In this document: positions 16,433 through 24,471 of the stretch, one piece after another
How the letters are laid out: every line of letters starts with the position of its first letter
Numbering within the stretch: position 1 is the stretch's first letter
Made by a program: the position numbers and the translations under genes
Notes under the pieces: generated by a model
The model's database searches: none
Told to the model about the DNA's origin: nothing
The model's input: only the letters and a program-made list of their open reading frames with translations
NCBI GenBank assembly: GCA_021199255.1
Contig: JAJQIK010000072.1
Coordinates: 1-64,000 of the forward strand
Length of the DNA stretch: 64,000 bases
Origin: Clostridiales bacterium
GTDB taxonomy: Bacteria > Bacillota > Clostridia > Lachnospirales > Lachnospiraceae
Direction of reading: 5' to 3'

Positions 16433-18301
16433 ATGAAAAATAAAAAGAAATTAGCAGGCATTACAGCATTGATTCTTATCCTGTGTTTTTTGGCCGGATG
16501 TATTATCTATGGTTTTTATTCGGGGACTATACCCAATATGATAAACCAGTTTGAAAATGAGGATACACAGGAAGCAGAGCCGGATATACTGGCGCACGAG
16601 GAAACTGAAAAGGATGTAGATACGCCTCCGGATACAGACTCTGGGGAAGCACAGGAAGAAAACGAAGAAGAGGAGCCGGAAGCGCTGATTGATGATGCAA
16701 TAATGATTACGGACACTTATTGCATTGCAGGCGATAAGGCATCCTTTTATGTATATGAATCAGGTGCCGATCCATATACCTGGGAATATTACAATAAGAA
16801 AACGGCACAATGGGACAATATATCAGGTTTTGTAGATGCCAGTGTAACAGAGGAGCTGGATGAATATTATCGGCTGGTATCAGTCCTGAATGTCCCGGCA
16901 GAGGAAGAATATGATGGGATGATATTCCGATGTAGAACAGGAAGCCAAAATGAGGAAGAAACCATACCGGAAGGGACGCTTTATGTTCTGCCTCCTTTTG
17001 AGGCGCTGACAATACCGGAGGAATATGAAGCCAGTGCAATGCAGCTGCTTTACACCAATGAAATCCCTGTCACATTAACTTATGCAGACGGGGAATGCAT
17101 GGAGATCAAAGGCCTACAGGGATTATATTTCTGCTATGAGGTTAGCTCTACGGAAGACATATCAAAGGATTTTAATGAAATTACGAAGACAATTACTACC
17201 GTGAGCAAGGAAGAGCGGAGCTATATGACTATGCCAGGGGACAACCCTATTATGCTCCGATACCGCGATGACGGTAACACATTGGATTTTAAAATCAATA
17301 TCATTGGCGTGGACGATACCGAGCCAGTGATTGTATCGTATGAAATCAGTGCATTTGAGGTACTTGCCCAAGATACGCCAGAAGGTACAGAAATTACGGC
17401 GGATATCCGGGCAACGGATAATTGTACGGAACAATCCGCGCTTTTGTACTGTTTTGCACTGGAAGGGGAAGACTTACCGTTAAAAGAAGAATTTATACAA
17501 GACAGCAGTGTTACCATCCATACGAATACAAATGGTATGTATGCAGTTTATGTCATGGATGAGGCGGGCAATGTTGCGAAGGAAAATATAGAGTTGATTG
17601 TGGTGGATACCAAAACACCGGAAATCAAAGAGGTTTATTTAGAGTATTCTGAAAGCGGTAAATGGTATGAGAGCAATATTATCCATGTGACGGCAGAGGA
17701 CAAATCAACTGTTACATACCAATATCGGTTTGATGGGACTGATTCAGGATATATCCAAGATAATTTTTATACAATTACAGAAAACGGCACTTGGTCTATC
17801 TCGGTAAAAGATGCTGCCGGGAATGTGTCTTCCCAGGATATTGAAGTCAGCAATATTGACCATACACCGCCAACAATCCTTAACATTTCGCAAGAAAGTG
17901 CTTTAAGTGCGGTTGATCCGAATGGCACTTTTTCCCAAGGAAGTGCCGTTGGCACAGGAAGCACAGATGATAGCAGCCAGCCGCAAGATGCGGAACAGAC
18001 AGCGGTAGTAACGCCCATTGTGATCAACGGTATAGATGGGGTAGATGGCAAGGACGGGGCAGATGGGGAAAGTGTAACGGGGTCAACCGGGGCATCCGGG
18101 AAAAATGGAAACAGCGTTTTTATCAGATATTCAGCCAGTGCAGACGGAAGCGGCATGACGGAAACACCTGATTCCACATCGAAATACATGGGTACCTATA
18201 TAGGCAAAAAAGCGTCGGAAGATCCAGCAGATTACACATGGACCAGATATTCCGATGCGACCATCAGCTATTCTGACGGGGTTCTTTATATTACACAATA
18301 A
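16433..18301 (+). CDS. Large ICE surface lipoprotein with Ig-like and collagen-like repeats
   Basis: 622 residues. A lipobox LAGC at residues 20-23 follows a hydrophobic segment, so the mature protein should be lipid-anchored outside the membrane. Acidic linker (about 35-80), several beta-sandwich-like units including two with the motif Y-V-M-D-E-A-G-N-V / S-V-K-D-A-A-G-N-V, and a collagen-like Gly-x-y stretch (about 530-562, GIDGVDGKDGADGESVTG). The end (NSVFIRYSASADGSGMTE, then STSKYMGTYIGKKASEDPAD) resembles the terminal module of phage tail and adhesin proteins. It may promote contact with the recipient; that is inference. RBS GGGGAGAAG before ATG 16433. Confidence 0.75.
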   Translation: MKNKKKLAGITALILILCFLAGCIIYGFYSGTIPNMINQFENEDTQEAEPDILAHEETEKDVDTPPDTDSGEAQEENEEEEPEALIDDAIMITDTYCIAGDKASFYVYESGADPYTWEYYNKKTAQWDNISGFVDASVTEELDEYYRLVSVLNVPAEEEYDGMIFRCRTGSQNEEETIPEGTLYVLPPFEALTIPEEYEASAMQLLYTNEIPVTLTYADGECMEIKGLQGLYFCYEVSSTEDISKDFNEITKTITTVSKEERSYMTMPGDNPIMLRYRDDGNTLDFKINIIGVDDTEPVIVSYEISAFEVLAQDTPEGTEITADIRATDNCTEQSALLYCFALEGEDLPLKEEFIQDSSVTIHTNTNGMYAVYVMDEAGNVAKENIELIVVDTKTPEIKEVYLEYSESGKWYESNIIHVTAEDKSTVTYQYRFDGTDSGYIQDNFYTITENGTWSISVKDAAGNVSSQDIEVSNIDHTPPTILNISQESALSAVDPNGTFSQGSAVGTGSTDDSSQPQDAEQTAVVTPIVINGIDGVDGKDGADGESVTGSTGASGKNGNSVFIRYSASADGSGMTETPDSTSKYMGTYIGKKASEDPADYTWTRYSDATISYSDGVLYITQ

Positions 18302-18337
18302 CAGACATTATTAAAATCAGAACAGACGAGGAGCATT

Positions 18338-18595
18338 ATGATGAGAATAAAAAAGAAGATCTTATTTGGAGCGTTAACGGCGTCTGTGATAGCCGGTGCC
18401 AGTGCGCCGTGCTTTGCTTCCAGCGGCAGTGAAAACAGTACAGCTGAAACGACAACCATAAAATCCAGAAACACATTGAAATACCAGAGCGCAGAAGGCT
18501 GTGTAGAATTTTATGGGGATGATATTACATTCCTGGAAGAAAAATTATCCAGTATACCCAGCAGTGTCTTTGACCCTGGCATATATGCACAATAA
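18338..18595 (+). CDS. Small secreted protein, 85 aa, paralogous to the next gene's N-terminus
   Basis: ATG 18338 follows GAGGAGC (18328-18334). A signal peptide (KKKILFGALTASVIAGASAP, cleavage near CFA-SSG) leaves about 57 residues. The mature part carries RNTLKYQSAEGCVEFYGDDI-T-F-L-E-E-K-L, closely similar in order and spacing to residues 33-65 of the following gene's product. No family is recognised; export and conjugation context suggest a cell-envelope role. Confidence 0.7.
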   Translation: MMRIKKKILFGALTASVIAGASAPCFASSGSENSTAETTTIKSRNTLKYQSAEGCVEFYGDDITFLEEKLSSIPSSVFDPGIYAQ

Positions 18596-18616
18596 TGAAA
18601 GGAGCAGGACCATATT

Positions 18617-19885
18617 ATGAAAAGGAAATTCATTTCAGTAATGCTGATAGCATTACTGGTGATTGGAACTTATACAGTAGCTGCAGCAGATGAAATAACG
18701 CAGGAATATGCGACAAGGAATTCCCTGAAATCTTATGGAGATATTGTGTACACAGATGGCGAAAATTCTGTAGAGATATATTCAGATGATTTATACCTAT
18801 TGGCAGATCAGCTGGATCTTTTTAAAACAAGCATGGCAAACCAGCTTGCCCAGATGAATACCTATCTTACAAGCGGCAGTGATGGAATAAGCACTACATC
18901 TGATAGTAATATCAAAATACTCCATACGTTACCGGATGAGGGAGAAACCGTTGCCCCCCTTGCTCTAGGCTTTGATGTTTTGCTGGAAGGGCTGGCGGCC
19001 AGCCAAAGTATTCCTACGGATGTGACAGAATATGGTTATCCAGAAGAAACTATGCTTTATATAACCTCGGATGGGGAACTGGTTGCGGCGGACAATGGAG
19101 AAACAGAAGAAGCGGATCCCAGCGTCAGCGGTAATGATGCGGATGATGGAGGGGAGGCAGGAAGCGCTGAAACGGAAAGCCTCCAGGAAGTTACTATTAC
19201 TGCGGCAACACCAGAGAATTTATCTGCCGGAACAGCGGCCTGGGTCAACGGGGAACTGCTTCTTGGTACGGGGGCAGACAACAAGTCCTGGTATGACAGG
19301 AATACAGTTGACCCGGAAAGCATTGGCAGCATCGTCTATGGCGGCAATACGGTGATACAAAATATTATAGATATTGTATATTCCGGGAATACAGAAACCG
19401 TGACTTACAGCGATGGTTCCGGGGCAACTGGCGTCAGCTCCGCCTCCGTCGATGGCGGAAGCAAAGACAGTGACACAGGTTCCCTCATTACATACACATC
19501 AGAGAAGATACAAGTGTGGGATCTGGAAAGCGATTCCGATAGTAAGAAGCTTATGAATACCTTGAATGTAGGAATCCTTTGCAATAGAGGTGGGGGTGTA
19601 AATTCTGGTACCACTCCCAGTGGCACAATTTCCATATATGATGAGGATGATAATTTGATCTATTCCCGTAGCCTGCCTTATTTTACTCCTAATACTGGCA
19701 GCTATGTAAGGTCAACATTACAAATAAATATGTTTACGTTACCTATTTCTACCCAATATATTTATGTCGTGGCGACTGCCCGGGCTTCAGTTTCAAACCA
19801 TGCTGATAGTGATGGTGAATATCACAGCGGGAGCTGCAAAATATATTTTGATGGCACCACAACGGTTACCTATTTGACGGATTAG
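18617..19885 (+). CDS. Secreted ICE protein of unknown function, 422 aa
   Basis: ATG 18617 follows AAAGGAGCAGG. Signal peptide SVMLIALLVIGTYTVAAADE, cleaved near AAA-DE. The N-terminal mature part (RNSLKSYGDIVYTDGENSVE, then YSDDLYLLADQLDLFKTSM) is related to the preceding small protein. The middle is Ser/Asp/Glu-rich and repeat-like; the rest is beta-rich with many Gly/Ser/Thr (GGNTVIQNIIDIVYSGNTET), resembling surface stalk proteins. No catalytic motif seen. Genes like this follow DUF4366 in some ICEs as variable surface proteins. Confidence 0.65.
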   Translation: MKRKFISVMLIALLVIGTYTVAAADEITQEYATRNSLKSYGDIVYTDGENSVEIYSDDLYLLADQLDLFKTSMANQLAQMNTYLTSGSDGISTTSDSNIKILHTLPDEGETVAPLALGFDVLLEGLAASQSIPTDVTEYGYPEETMLYITSDGELVAADNGETEEADPSVSGNDADDGGEAGSAETESLQEVTITAATPENLSAGTAAWVNGELLLGTGADNKSWYDRNTVDPESIGSIVYGGNTVIQNIIDIVYSGNTETVTYSDGSGATGVSSASVDGGSKDSDTGSLITYTSEKIQVWDLESDSDSKKLMNTLNVGILCNRGGGVNSGTTPSGTISIYDEDDNLIYSRSLPYFTPNTGSYVRSTLQINMFTLPISTQYIYVVATARASVSNHADSDGEYHSGSCKIYFDGTTTVTYLTD

Positions 19886-20016
19886 CGGAACGATTGCTGA
19901 TTAACCCTAAATTACAGGAGGTGGTGCCCTTGTGCGTAGTAAATAAAAATTGATAAACCTGACCAGAAACCAAAAAGGTACCGGACCCAAGCTGCCGGTA
20001 AGAAACGGAGATGCAT

Positions 20017-20745
20017 ATGAAGTATACTATTAAAGTAAATGAAATAACAGATGGAGCGGAGAATTTAAAAGCCCTGGCCTCAGTTACCTTTGGAGATTCA
20101 TTTAAATTCAATAATATTGCAATTGTGAATGACCCCAGGGAAGCAGGAAAATTGTTTGTATCAATGCCTTCATACAAAACCAGCGAGAAAGGAGAAGGCG
20201 GCAACCATGTAGATGTTTACCAGAATACCTTTAACCCTACATCAAAAGAATTCCATGATGAACTGTACCAGAATATTCTCGACACATATCATGAGCTTCA
20301 TGATTTTCAGGCAAAAAAATCCTATACGGCAGTATTTCATAAAGAAGATACCAGAATGCCGGAATTTTCGGTGAATGTCACTCCTTACGAAAGCGAAACC
20401 AGCAATATCAAAGGGCTGGCTACCATCAGATTTTCTGAAGGCATGGTTGTGAATAAGGTTGGCATTTACCAAGGAAACGACAAGTTATTTGTATCAATGC
20501 CGTCTTATAAGACCAAACGGACGGATGAGCAGGGCAAGCCAGTCTATGAGGATGTATGCCATCCGGTAAGCGCTAAATTCCGCGAAAAGCTCTATGGAGC
20601 TATTTTGAATGCTTATGAGGAAAAGCAGCGGGCCACAGAAAAAACTTCCATATTGGGCAAGCTGAATGAAAATAAGGACGCTATTAGTAATAATGACACT
20701 AAAGGGAAGGAATATACCCAGCCGGAGCACGGTGAAGCAAGATAG
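20017..20745 (+). CDS. Protein with two tandem SpoVG domains
   Basis: 242 residues. ATG 20017 is preferred over ATG 20011 because GGAG at 20007-20010 gives correct spacing. Repeat 1 (about 1-90) has VTFGDSFKFNNIAIVNDPRE and LFVSMPSYKTSEKGEGGNHV; repeat 2 (about 108-205) has TIRFSEGMVVNKVGIYQGND and LFVSMPSYKTKRTDEQGKPV. The shared LFVSMPSYKT is the SpoVG signature. SpoVG proteins are small nucleic-acid-binding regulators of sporulation and septation; the duplicated version is typical of ICEs and could act on host or element genes. A short dyad (TACCGG / CCGGTA, 19978-19999) precedes it. Confidence 0.85.
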   Translation: MKYTIKVNEITDGAENLKALASVTFGDSFKFNNIAIVNDPREAGKLFVSMPSYKTSEKGEGGNHVDVYQNTFNPTSKEFHDELYQNILDTYHELHDFQAKKSYTAVFHKEDTRMPEFSVNVTPYESETSNIKGLATIRFSEGMVVNKVGIYQGNDKLFVSMPSYKTKRTDEQGKPVYEDVCHPVSAKFREKLYGAILNAYEEKQRATEKTSILGKLNENKDAISNNDTKGKEYTQPEHGEAR

Positions 20746-20801
20746 TGAATAGGGATGTATAAAACCCGCATTAGCGGCGCGGGATTAGAAGCAAATGAAG
20801 G

Positions 20802-20838
20802 AGAGGCAGTCAATCATATCCAGGGCTGCCTCTTTTTT
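20802..20838 (+). terminator. Rho-independent terminator before topB
   Basis: Stem AGAGGCAG / CTGCCTCT with a 16-base loop and a following run of seven T (20833-20839). It isolates the topoisomerase gene, which then depends on its own upstream region with palindrome copy 4. Confidence 0.85.
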
Positions 20839-20843
20839 TGTTT

Positions 20844-20859
20844 TATGCGACGTCGCATA
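20844..20859. repeat. 16-bp perfect palindrome, copy 4 (upstream of topB)
   Basis: TATGCGACGTCGCATA, here extended by three further matching bases on each side (20841-20862). It lies 17 bp before the topB start codon, between the terminator and the ribosome site. Confidence 0.9.
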
Positions 20860-20876
20860 AAAAGGAGAAAAATACC

Positions 20877-23012
20877 ATGGGAAAAATATTAATTGTGGCA
20901 GAAAAACCGGCCGCAGGCAGTGATATTGCAAAAGTAGTCGGTGCTAAAGAAAAGCATCAAGGGTATCTTGAAGGAGACGAGTATGTTGTTACGTGGGCTA
21001 TAGGGCATTTGATTGGATTAAAACATCCATCAGAGCACGATGAGAAATATAAGAAATGGCACCTACAGAATTTGCCGCTTTCATTTGATTTGTCTGACAG
21101 CCTTAAAGTTTTGCCGGATACCTCATATCAGTATAAGGTTATCAAGAACCTGATCCACAGGAACGATATTGATATGCTTATTAATGCTGGCGATGCCGGG
21201 AGAGAGGGTTATTTGATCCAGGAATGGATTTACCGTATGGCAGGCTGTACATTGCCGAAAAAGGTTTTATGGGCGAGCTCCCTGACAACAGCAGGGATTA
21301 AAAATGCAATGAATCATTTAAAAGATAGTGATTTGCCGGAATTTCAGGGTATTTTAAGGGAAGCAGAGGCCAGGGCTGAAGGAGATTATATTTTGGGATT
21401 CAATTACAGCCCGCTTTTGACGATTACAAGAGCATATAAGCAGACATTGTCTTATGGGAGATGCCAGACACCCCTTTTAAACTTAGTTGCTGTCCGGGAT
21501 GAAGAGATTAGAAATTTTAGATCGATGCCCTATTGGGATATCCAGATAACATACAGTAAAGGATTTAAAGGTATGCTGGTGGATGAGAATGGAAAAAATA
21601 AACATTTCCGCAATAAGGCAGAAGCCGAAAGCATTATTAAATCCTGTAAAGGACAGGGGCTTGTAACGCTCTATCAAAATCAGGCCAAAAAGGAAAAGCC
21701 GCCCTTGCTGTATAACCTTGCAAAGCTGCAGCAGGATATGGGGAAAAAGTATAGTTTTTCTCCTGACAAAACGCTTACAATCGCCCAATCCTTATATGAG
21801 AAGCATAAGATACTGTCTTATCCACGGACGGACAGCCAGCATCTGTCAATGGATGTATATGATGAGATTGCAGAACATCTTAAATGCTGCAGATTTGGGG
21901 CGTTCACCGAATTAATTGATAAGATTGAACTGGAATCCATCAAAGCAGACAAAAGTTATTTTAATGATTTAAAAGTTACAGACCACCATGCGCTGATTCC
22001 CACTATCCATACGGATATGGATCAGGCATATGGCTGTTTAAACGAAGATGAGAAAAGAGTATTTGATGCGGTAGTGCTATCTTTAATAGCTATTTTTTAT
22101 CCGGAATATTGCTATGATGCAACTAAAATCCTTGTAGACATGGAAGGAAATCATTTTATGTCCCAGGGAACTACTATCAGGCAGTTGGGTTACAGGGCAT
22201 TGTTTGCAAACCAAGCGAACCACAATAAGCCGAAGGCTTCTGAAATGCAGATCCTTCCAACAGTACAGGAGGGGAGCGTTCTTTCCGTCGATTCATCGGA
22301 AATTATTCCTAAGAAAACTGAGCCGCCTAAAAAATATAATGATGAGACAATCGTTAAAATAATGGAAAAATATAATATAGGGACTAGTGCGACCAGGGCG
22401 GAAATTATAAAAAAACTACAAAATCCTAAAAGACAGTTCCTGATACGGCAGGAAGGAAAATATAGCATTACAGAACTGGGTAAAGAATATATCAAGATTG
22501 TCCCTCCAGAACTTAAGGCGCCGGAACTGACACAGAAATTTGAAGAAGATCTCCAGAAGGTTAATAAAGGGACATTAGAAAAAGAAGAGTTCCTAGGCAG
22601 CCTGCTGGAGGACATCCAGACAAATATGGATAAATTTATTGCCAATCCCATCCCTGATGAGCAGAAAATTGGCTATGCTGCCATGAAGGAACGGGAAGCA
22701 GCGGCGCAGCTTGGGAAATGCCCTAAATGTGGTGCAGAAATTGTGTCCGGGCAATATGGAGCTTATTGCACGGGAAAATGCGGAATGAACGTCGGACGGG
22801 CGATGGGAGCAGTGCTGACCGATGCACAGGCCAAGAGTATGCTTGAGGGGAAAAAGACCTTTGTCAAAGGCTTAAAGGGGAAGAAAGGCGCTTATGATGC
22901 CTATCTGATACCGGAAGGAATTGAAGAATTTTCTTACACCAAAGATGGTAAGGAAATCAGAGGTTTTCAGTATAAGGTAAGGCTGGAATTTCCGCAGAAA
23001 AAGAAGCAATGA
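20877..23012 (+). CDS. topB: DNA topoisomerase III, ICE-borne
   Basis: 711 residues, ATG 20877 after AAAGGAG. N-terminal Toprim fold (ILIVAEKPAAGSDIAKVVG, then the acidic DAGREGYLI). The active-site tyrosine is in ILSYPRTDSQHLS at about residue 314. The C-terminal part carries a zinc-ribbon-like CPKCGAEIVSG...YCTGKC (about 614-640). Type IA topoisomerases of this class pass single strands and are constant partners in Tn1549-like ICEs, probably for replication or transfer of the excised form. Confidence 0.95.
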   Translation: MGKILIVAEKPAAGSDIAKVVGAKEKHQGYLEGDEYVVTWAIGHLIGLKHPSEHDEKYKKWHLQNLPLSFDLSDSLKVLPDTSYQYKVIKNLIHRNDIDMLINAGDAGREGYLIQEWIYRMAGCTLPKKVLWASSLTTAGIKNAMNHLKDSDLPEFQGILREAEARAEGDYILGFNYSPLLTITRAYKQTLSYGRCQTPLLNLVAVRDEEIRNFRSMPYWDIQITYSKGFKGMLVDENGKNKHFRNKAEAESIIKSCKGQGLVTLYQNQAKKEKPPLLYNLAKLQQDMGKKYSFSPDKTLTIAQSLYEKHKILSYPRTDSQHLSMDVYDEIAEHLKCCRFGAFTELIDKIELESIKADKSYFNDLKVTDHHALIPTIHTDMDQAYGCLNEDEKRVFDAVVLSLIAIFYPEYCYDATKILVDMEGNHFMSQGTTIRQLGYRALFANQANHNKPKASEMQILPTVQEGSVLSVDSSEIIPKKTEPPKKYNDETIVKIMEKYNIGTSATRAEIIKKLQNPKRQFLIRQEGKYSITELGKEYIKIVPPELKAPELTQKFEEDLQKVNKGTLEKEEFLGSLLEDIQTNMDKFIANPIPDEQKIGYAAMKEREAAAQLGKCPKCGAEIVSGQYGAYCTGKCGMNVGRAMGAVLTDAQAKSMLEGKKTFVKGLKGKKGAYDAYLIPEGIEEFSYTKDGKEIRGFQYKVRLEFPQKKKQ

Positions 23013-23035
23013 AATAGATTTTATCACAGAAAGGA

Positions 23036-23060
23036 ACTTCTGGACATGATGTCCAAAAGT
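23036..23060. promoter_or_regulatory. 25-bp imperfect dyad between topB and the zeta locus
   Basis: ACTTCTGGACAT g ATGTCCAAAAGT: 11 of 12 pairs match around a single central base. No T-run follows, so it looks more like a protein-binding site than a terminator. Confidence 0.4.
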
Positions 23061-23074
23061 CGGAAAGAGGAACA

Positions 23075-23233
23075 ATGGAAACAGAAAAAGAGCAGCCGCA
23101 GGAAGAAAGGTTCGTGAAGCTCACAGGGCTTCCGATAAGCGACAGGATGAAAGAAATCCTCGCAAGGCTGGAGCAAGGAGATGTTGCCCTTGATGAGATC
23201 AAGGACACGCCCGAGATGAACATAGCAGGATAA
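23075..23233 (+). CDS. 52-aa protein, N-terminal remnant or antitoxin partner of a zeta-type toxin
   Basis: ATG 23075 follows AAAGAGG (23063-23069). The product (METEKEQPQEERFVKLTGLP, then ILARLEQGDVALDEIKDTPE) matches, from memory, the beginning of zeta-toxin genes of Tn1549-like ICEs. It ends at TAA 23231 and the zeta sequence resumes in another frame 2 bp later. It could be a true small protein, but the junction with the zeta remainder suggests the remains of one longer gene. Confidence 0.5.
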   Translation: METEKEQPQEERFVKLTGLPISDRMKEILARLEQGDVALDEIKDTPEMNIAG

Positions 23234-24219
23234 TAGACAATGATGAGGCAAAAAAAATGATACCGCAGTACAATGACGGCTGGGGCGCAGGTGTTGTTCA
23301 TGTAGAGTCTCAGAATATAAGTGATGATGTTTTCAATATCAGTATTAGCCGAGGAGACAACATCGTGCTACCAAAGGTCGGTTCGGACGCAGATAAGGTT
23401 GCCAAAGAGTACATAATTAAGGCTAAAAGCCATGGTTATAAGGTGAATGTCCATTATGTTGAGCTTGACAGAAACAAGGCGATGAGCAGGATGATAAACC
23501 GTTTCATTGACCAAGGGCGGTATCTTGCCCCTGAGCTTATAGAGAAATATGCGCCCTTTGGCAGGGAAAACAGGATTGACATAGCCTATGGCGAACTGAA
23601 GGACAGCGGCATCATTGACGGCTATTCAAAATGGGACAACGATGTTGCACTCGGGGAAAGACCGGTGCTTATCGAAACTAATTGTAAAGGAGGATTTGTT
23701 GAAAATGCAAGGAGAGATGAGAGGACAAGGATCAACGAAGAAGTCGCCGTGGCCGGGGAAGGAATACTGGCAGGAGCACAGGGAGGACTGGTTTCTGCTG
23801 ACTTACGGGGAGGACGATCTGCTGGAAAATCCGAACACGGAATACTGGAATCAGCACGAGGAAGAAATGAACAAGCTGTCGCTCATAGAAAGAACGAAGC
23901 TAGTAAACAGGATAAGCAGGTCGTTCAAGATAGACAACATACAGGAGATGAGCGTGGAGGAAATCCTGTCGCTGCCGGAAGAAATGCTGGAGCAGCCCGA
24001 GGACTGGGAGGAGAAGCTGGAATGGATAAAGGCGAAGCTCGCCGAGCAGGAAAAGGAGCGGAGCGAGAAACGGGCGGGGAGATAAGATCCTCCGTCCGCG
24101 CAAAGCTTGAGGCATACAAAGCGAAAGCAGCTGCAGCATCCCGTCAAGGCAAGCCGCCCGAGAGAGGAGGAGAAGGAAAGTGCGCAGAACAGGAAACCGG
24201 ATTTGGAAAAATCAGATAA
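23233..24219 (+). pseudogene. Zeta-toxin family gene lacking its Walker A region (internal deletion and frameshift)
   Basis: From 23233 the frame reads I-D-N-D-E-A-K-K, then IPQYNDGWGAGVVHVESQNI, NIVLPKVGSD and IDQGRYLAPELIEKYAPFGR, which is the second half of a zeta-toxin kinase (these phosphorylate UDP-N-acetylglucosamine). The ATP-binding loop (G-x-P-x-x-G-K-S) that should come just before I-D-N-D-E-A-K is absent: only the end of the 52-residue frame lies there, in a different frame. After about 23,700 the frame becomes Gly/Arg/Glu-rich with no zeta character, because a real gene runs there in frame 2. Conclusion: inactive toxin. Confidence 0.7.
23705..24085 (+). CDS. Conserved ICE hypothetical protein, 126 aa
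   Basis: AAAGGAGG at 23686-23693 serves either TTG 23699 or ATG 23705. The product (PWPGKEYWQEHREDWFLLTY, then TEYWNQHEEEMNKLSLIERT, then EEILSLPEEMLEQPEDWEEK) is aromatic- and Glu-rich and clearly protein-like, whereas the overlapping zeta frame is low-complexity here. Function unknown. It follows the zeta locus in the ICE backbone. Confidence 0.6.
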   Translation: MQGEMRGQGSTKKSPWPGKEYWQEHREDWFLLTYGEDDLLENPNTEYWNQHEEEMNKLSLIERTKLVNRISRSFKIDNIQEMSVEEILSLPEEMLEQPEDWEEKLEWIKAKLAEQEKERSEKRAGR

Positions 24220-24237
24220 AAAGAAAGAGCTTGTCCA

Positions 24238-24405
24238 TTGAATCCAGAAGTCGAGCGTTTTTTGAAAGAGCAGGAAATTGATTTTTTGAAGAAACAGCAA
24301 ATAGCAGTAAGGTGTATGGAAAAAAACCATGCACCTTTTTTATTTATGACAATAGGTTTGCTGGCGAAGCCGGCAATCTATTGTATGGCTGATACCGTTT
24401 TGTAG
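24238..24405 (+). CDS. Possible small protein (55 aa), start uncertain
   Basis: A frame open after the TAA at 24217 runs from TTG 24238 (LNPEVERFLKEQEIDFLKKQ) to TAG 24403, including a hydrophobic part (APFLFMTIGLLAKPAIYCMA). The preceding AAGAAAGAG is a weak ribosome site. No family recognised. It ends inside the terminator stem, which argues either for a compact gene end or for chance. Confidence 0.3.
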   Translation: MNPEVERFLKEQEIDFLKKQQIAVRCMEKNHAPFLFMTIGLLAKPAIYCMADTVL

Positions 24406-24425
24406 AGATACAAGGCGGTATTTTT
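24393..24425 (+). terminator. Rho-independent terminator, zeta locus end
   Basis: A 12-bp stem TACCGTTTTGTA / TACAAGGCGGTA (two G.U pairs), tetraloop GAGA, then five T. A weaker dyad, roughly CAATAG..GCTGGC / GCCGGC..CTATTG, lies just before it. Confidence 0.8.
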
Positions 24426-24471
24426 GCTTGAAGGAAGATTATTTTATGGCAGACGAAAGGAGAATTGATAG

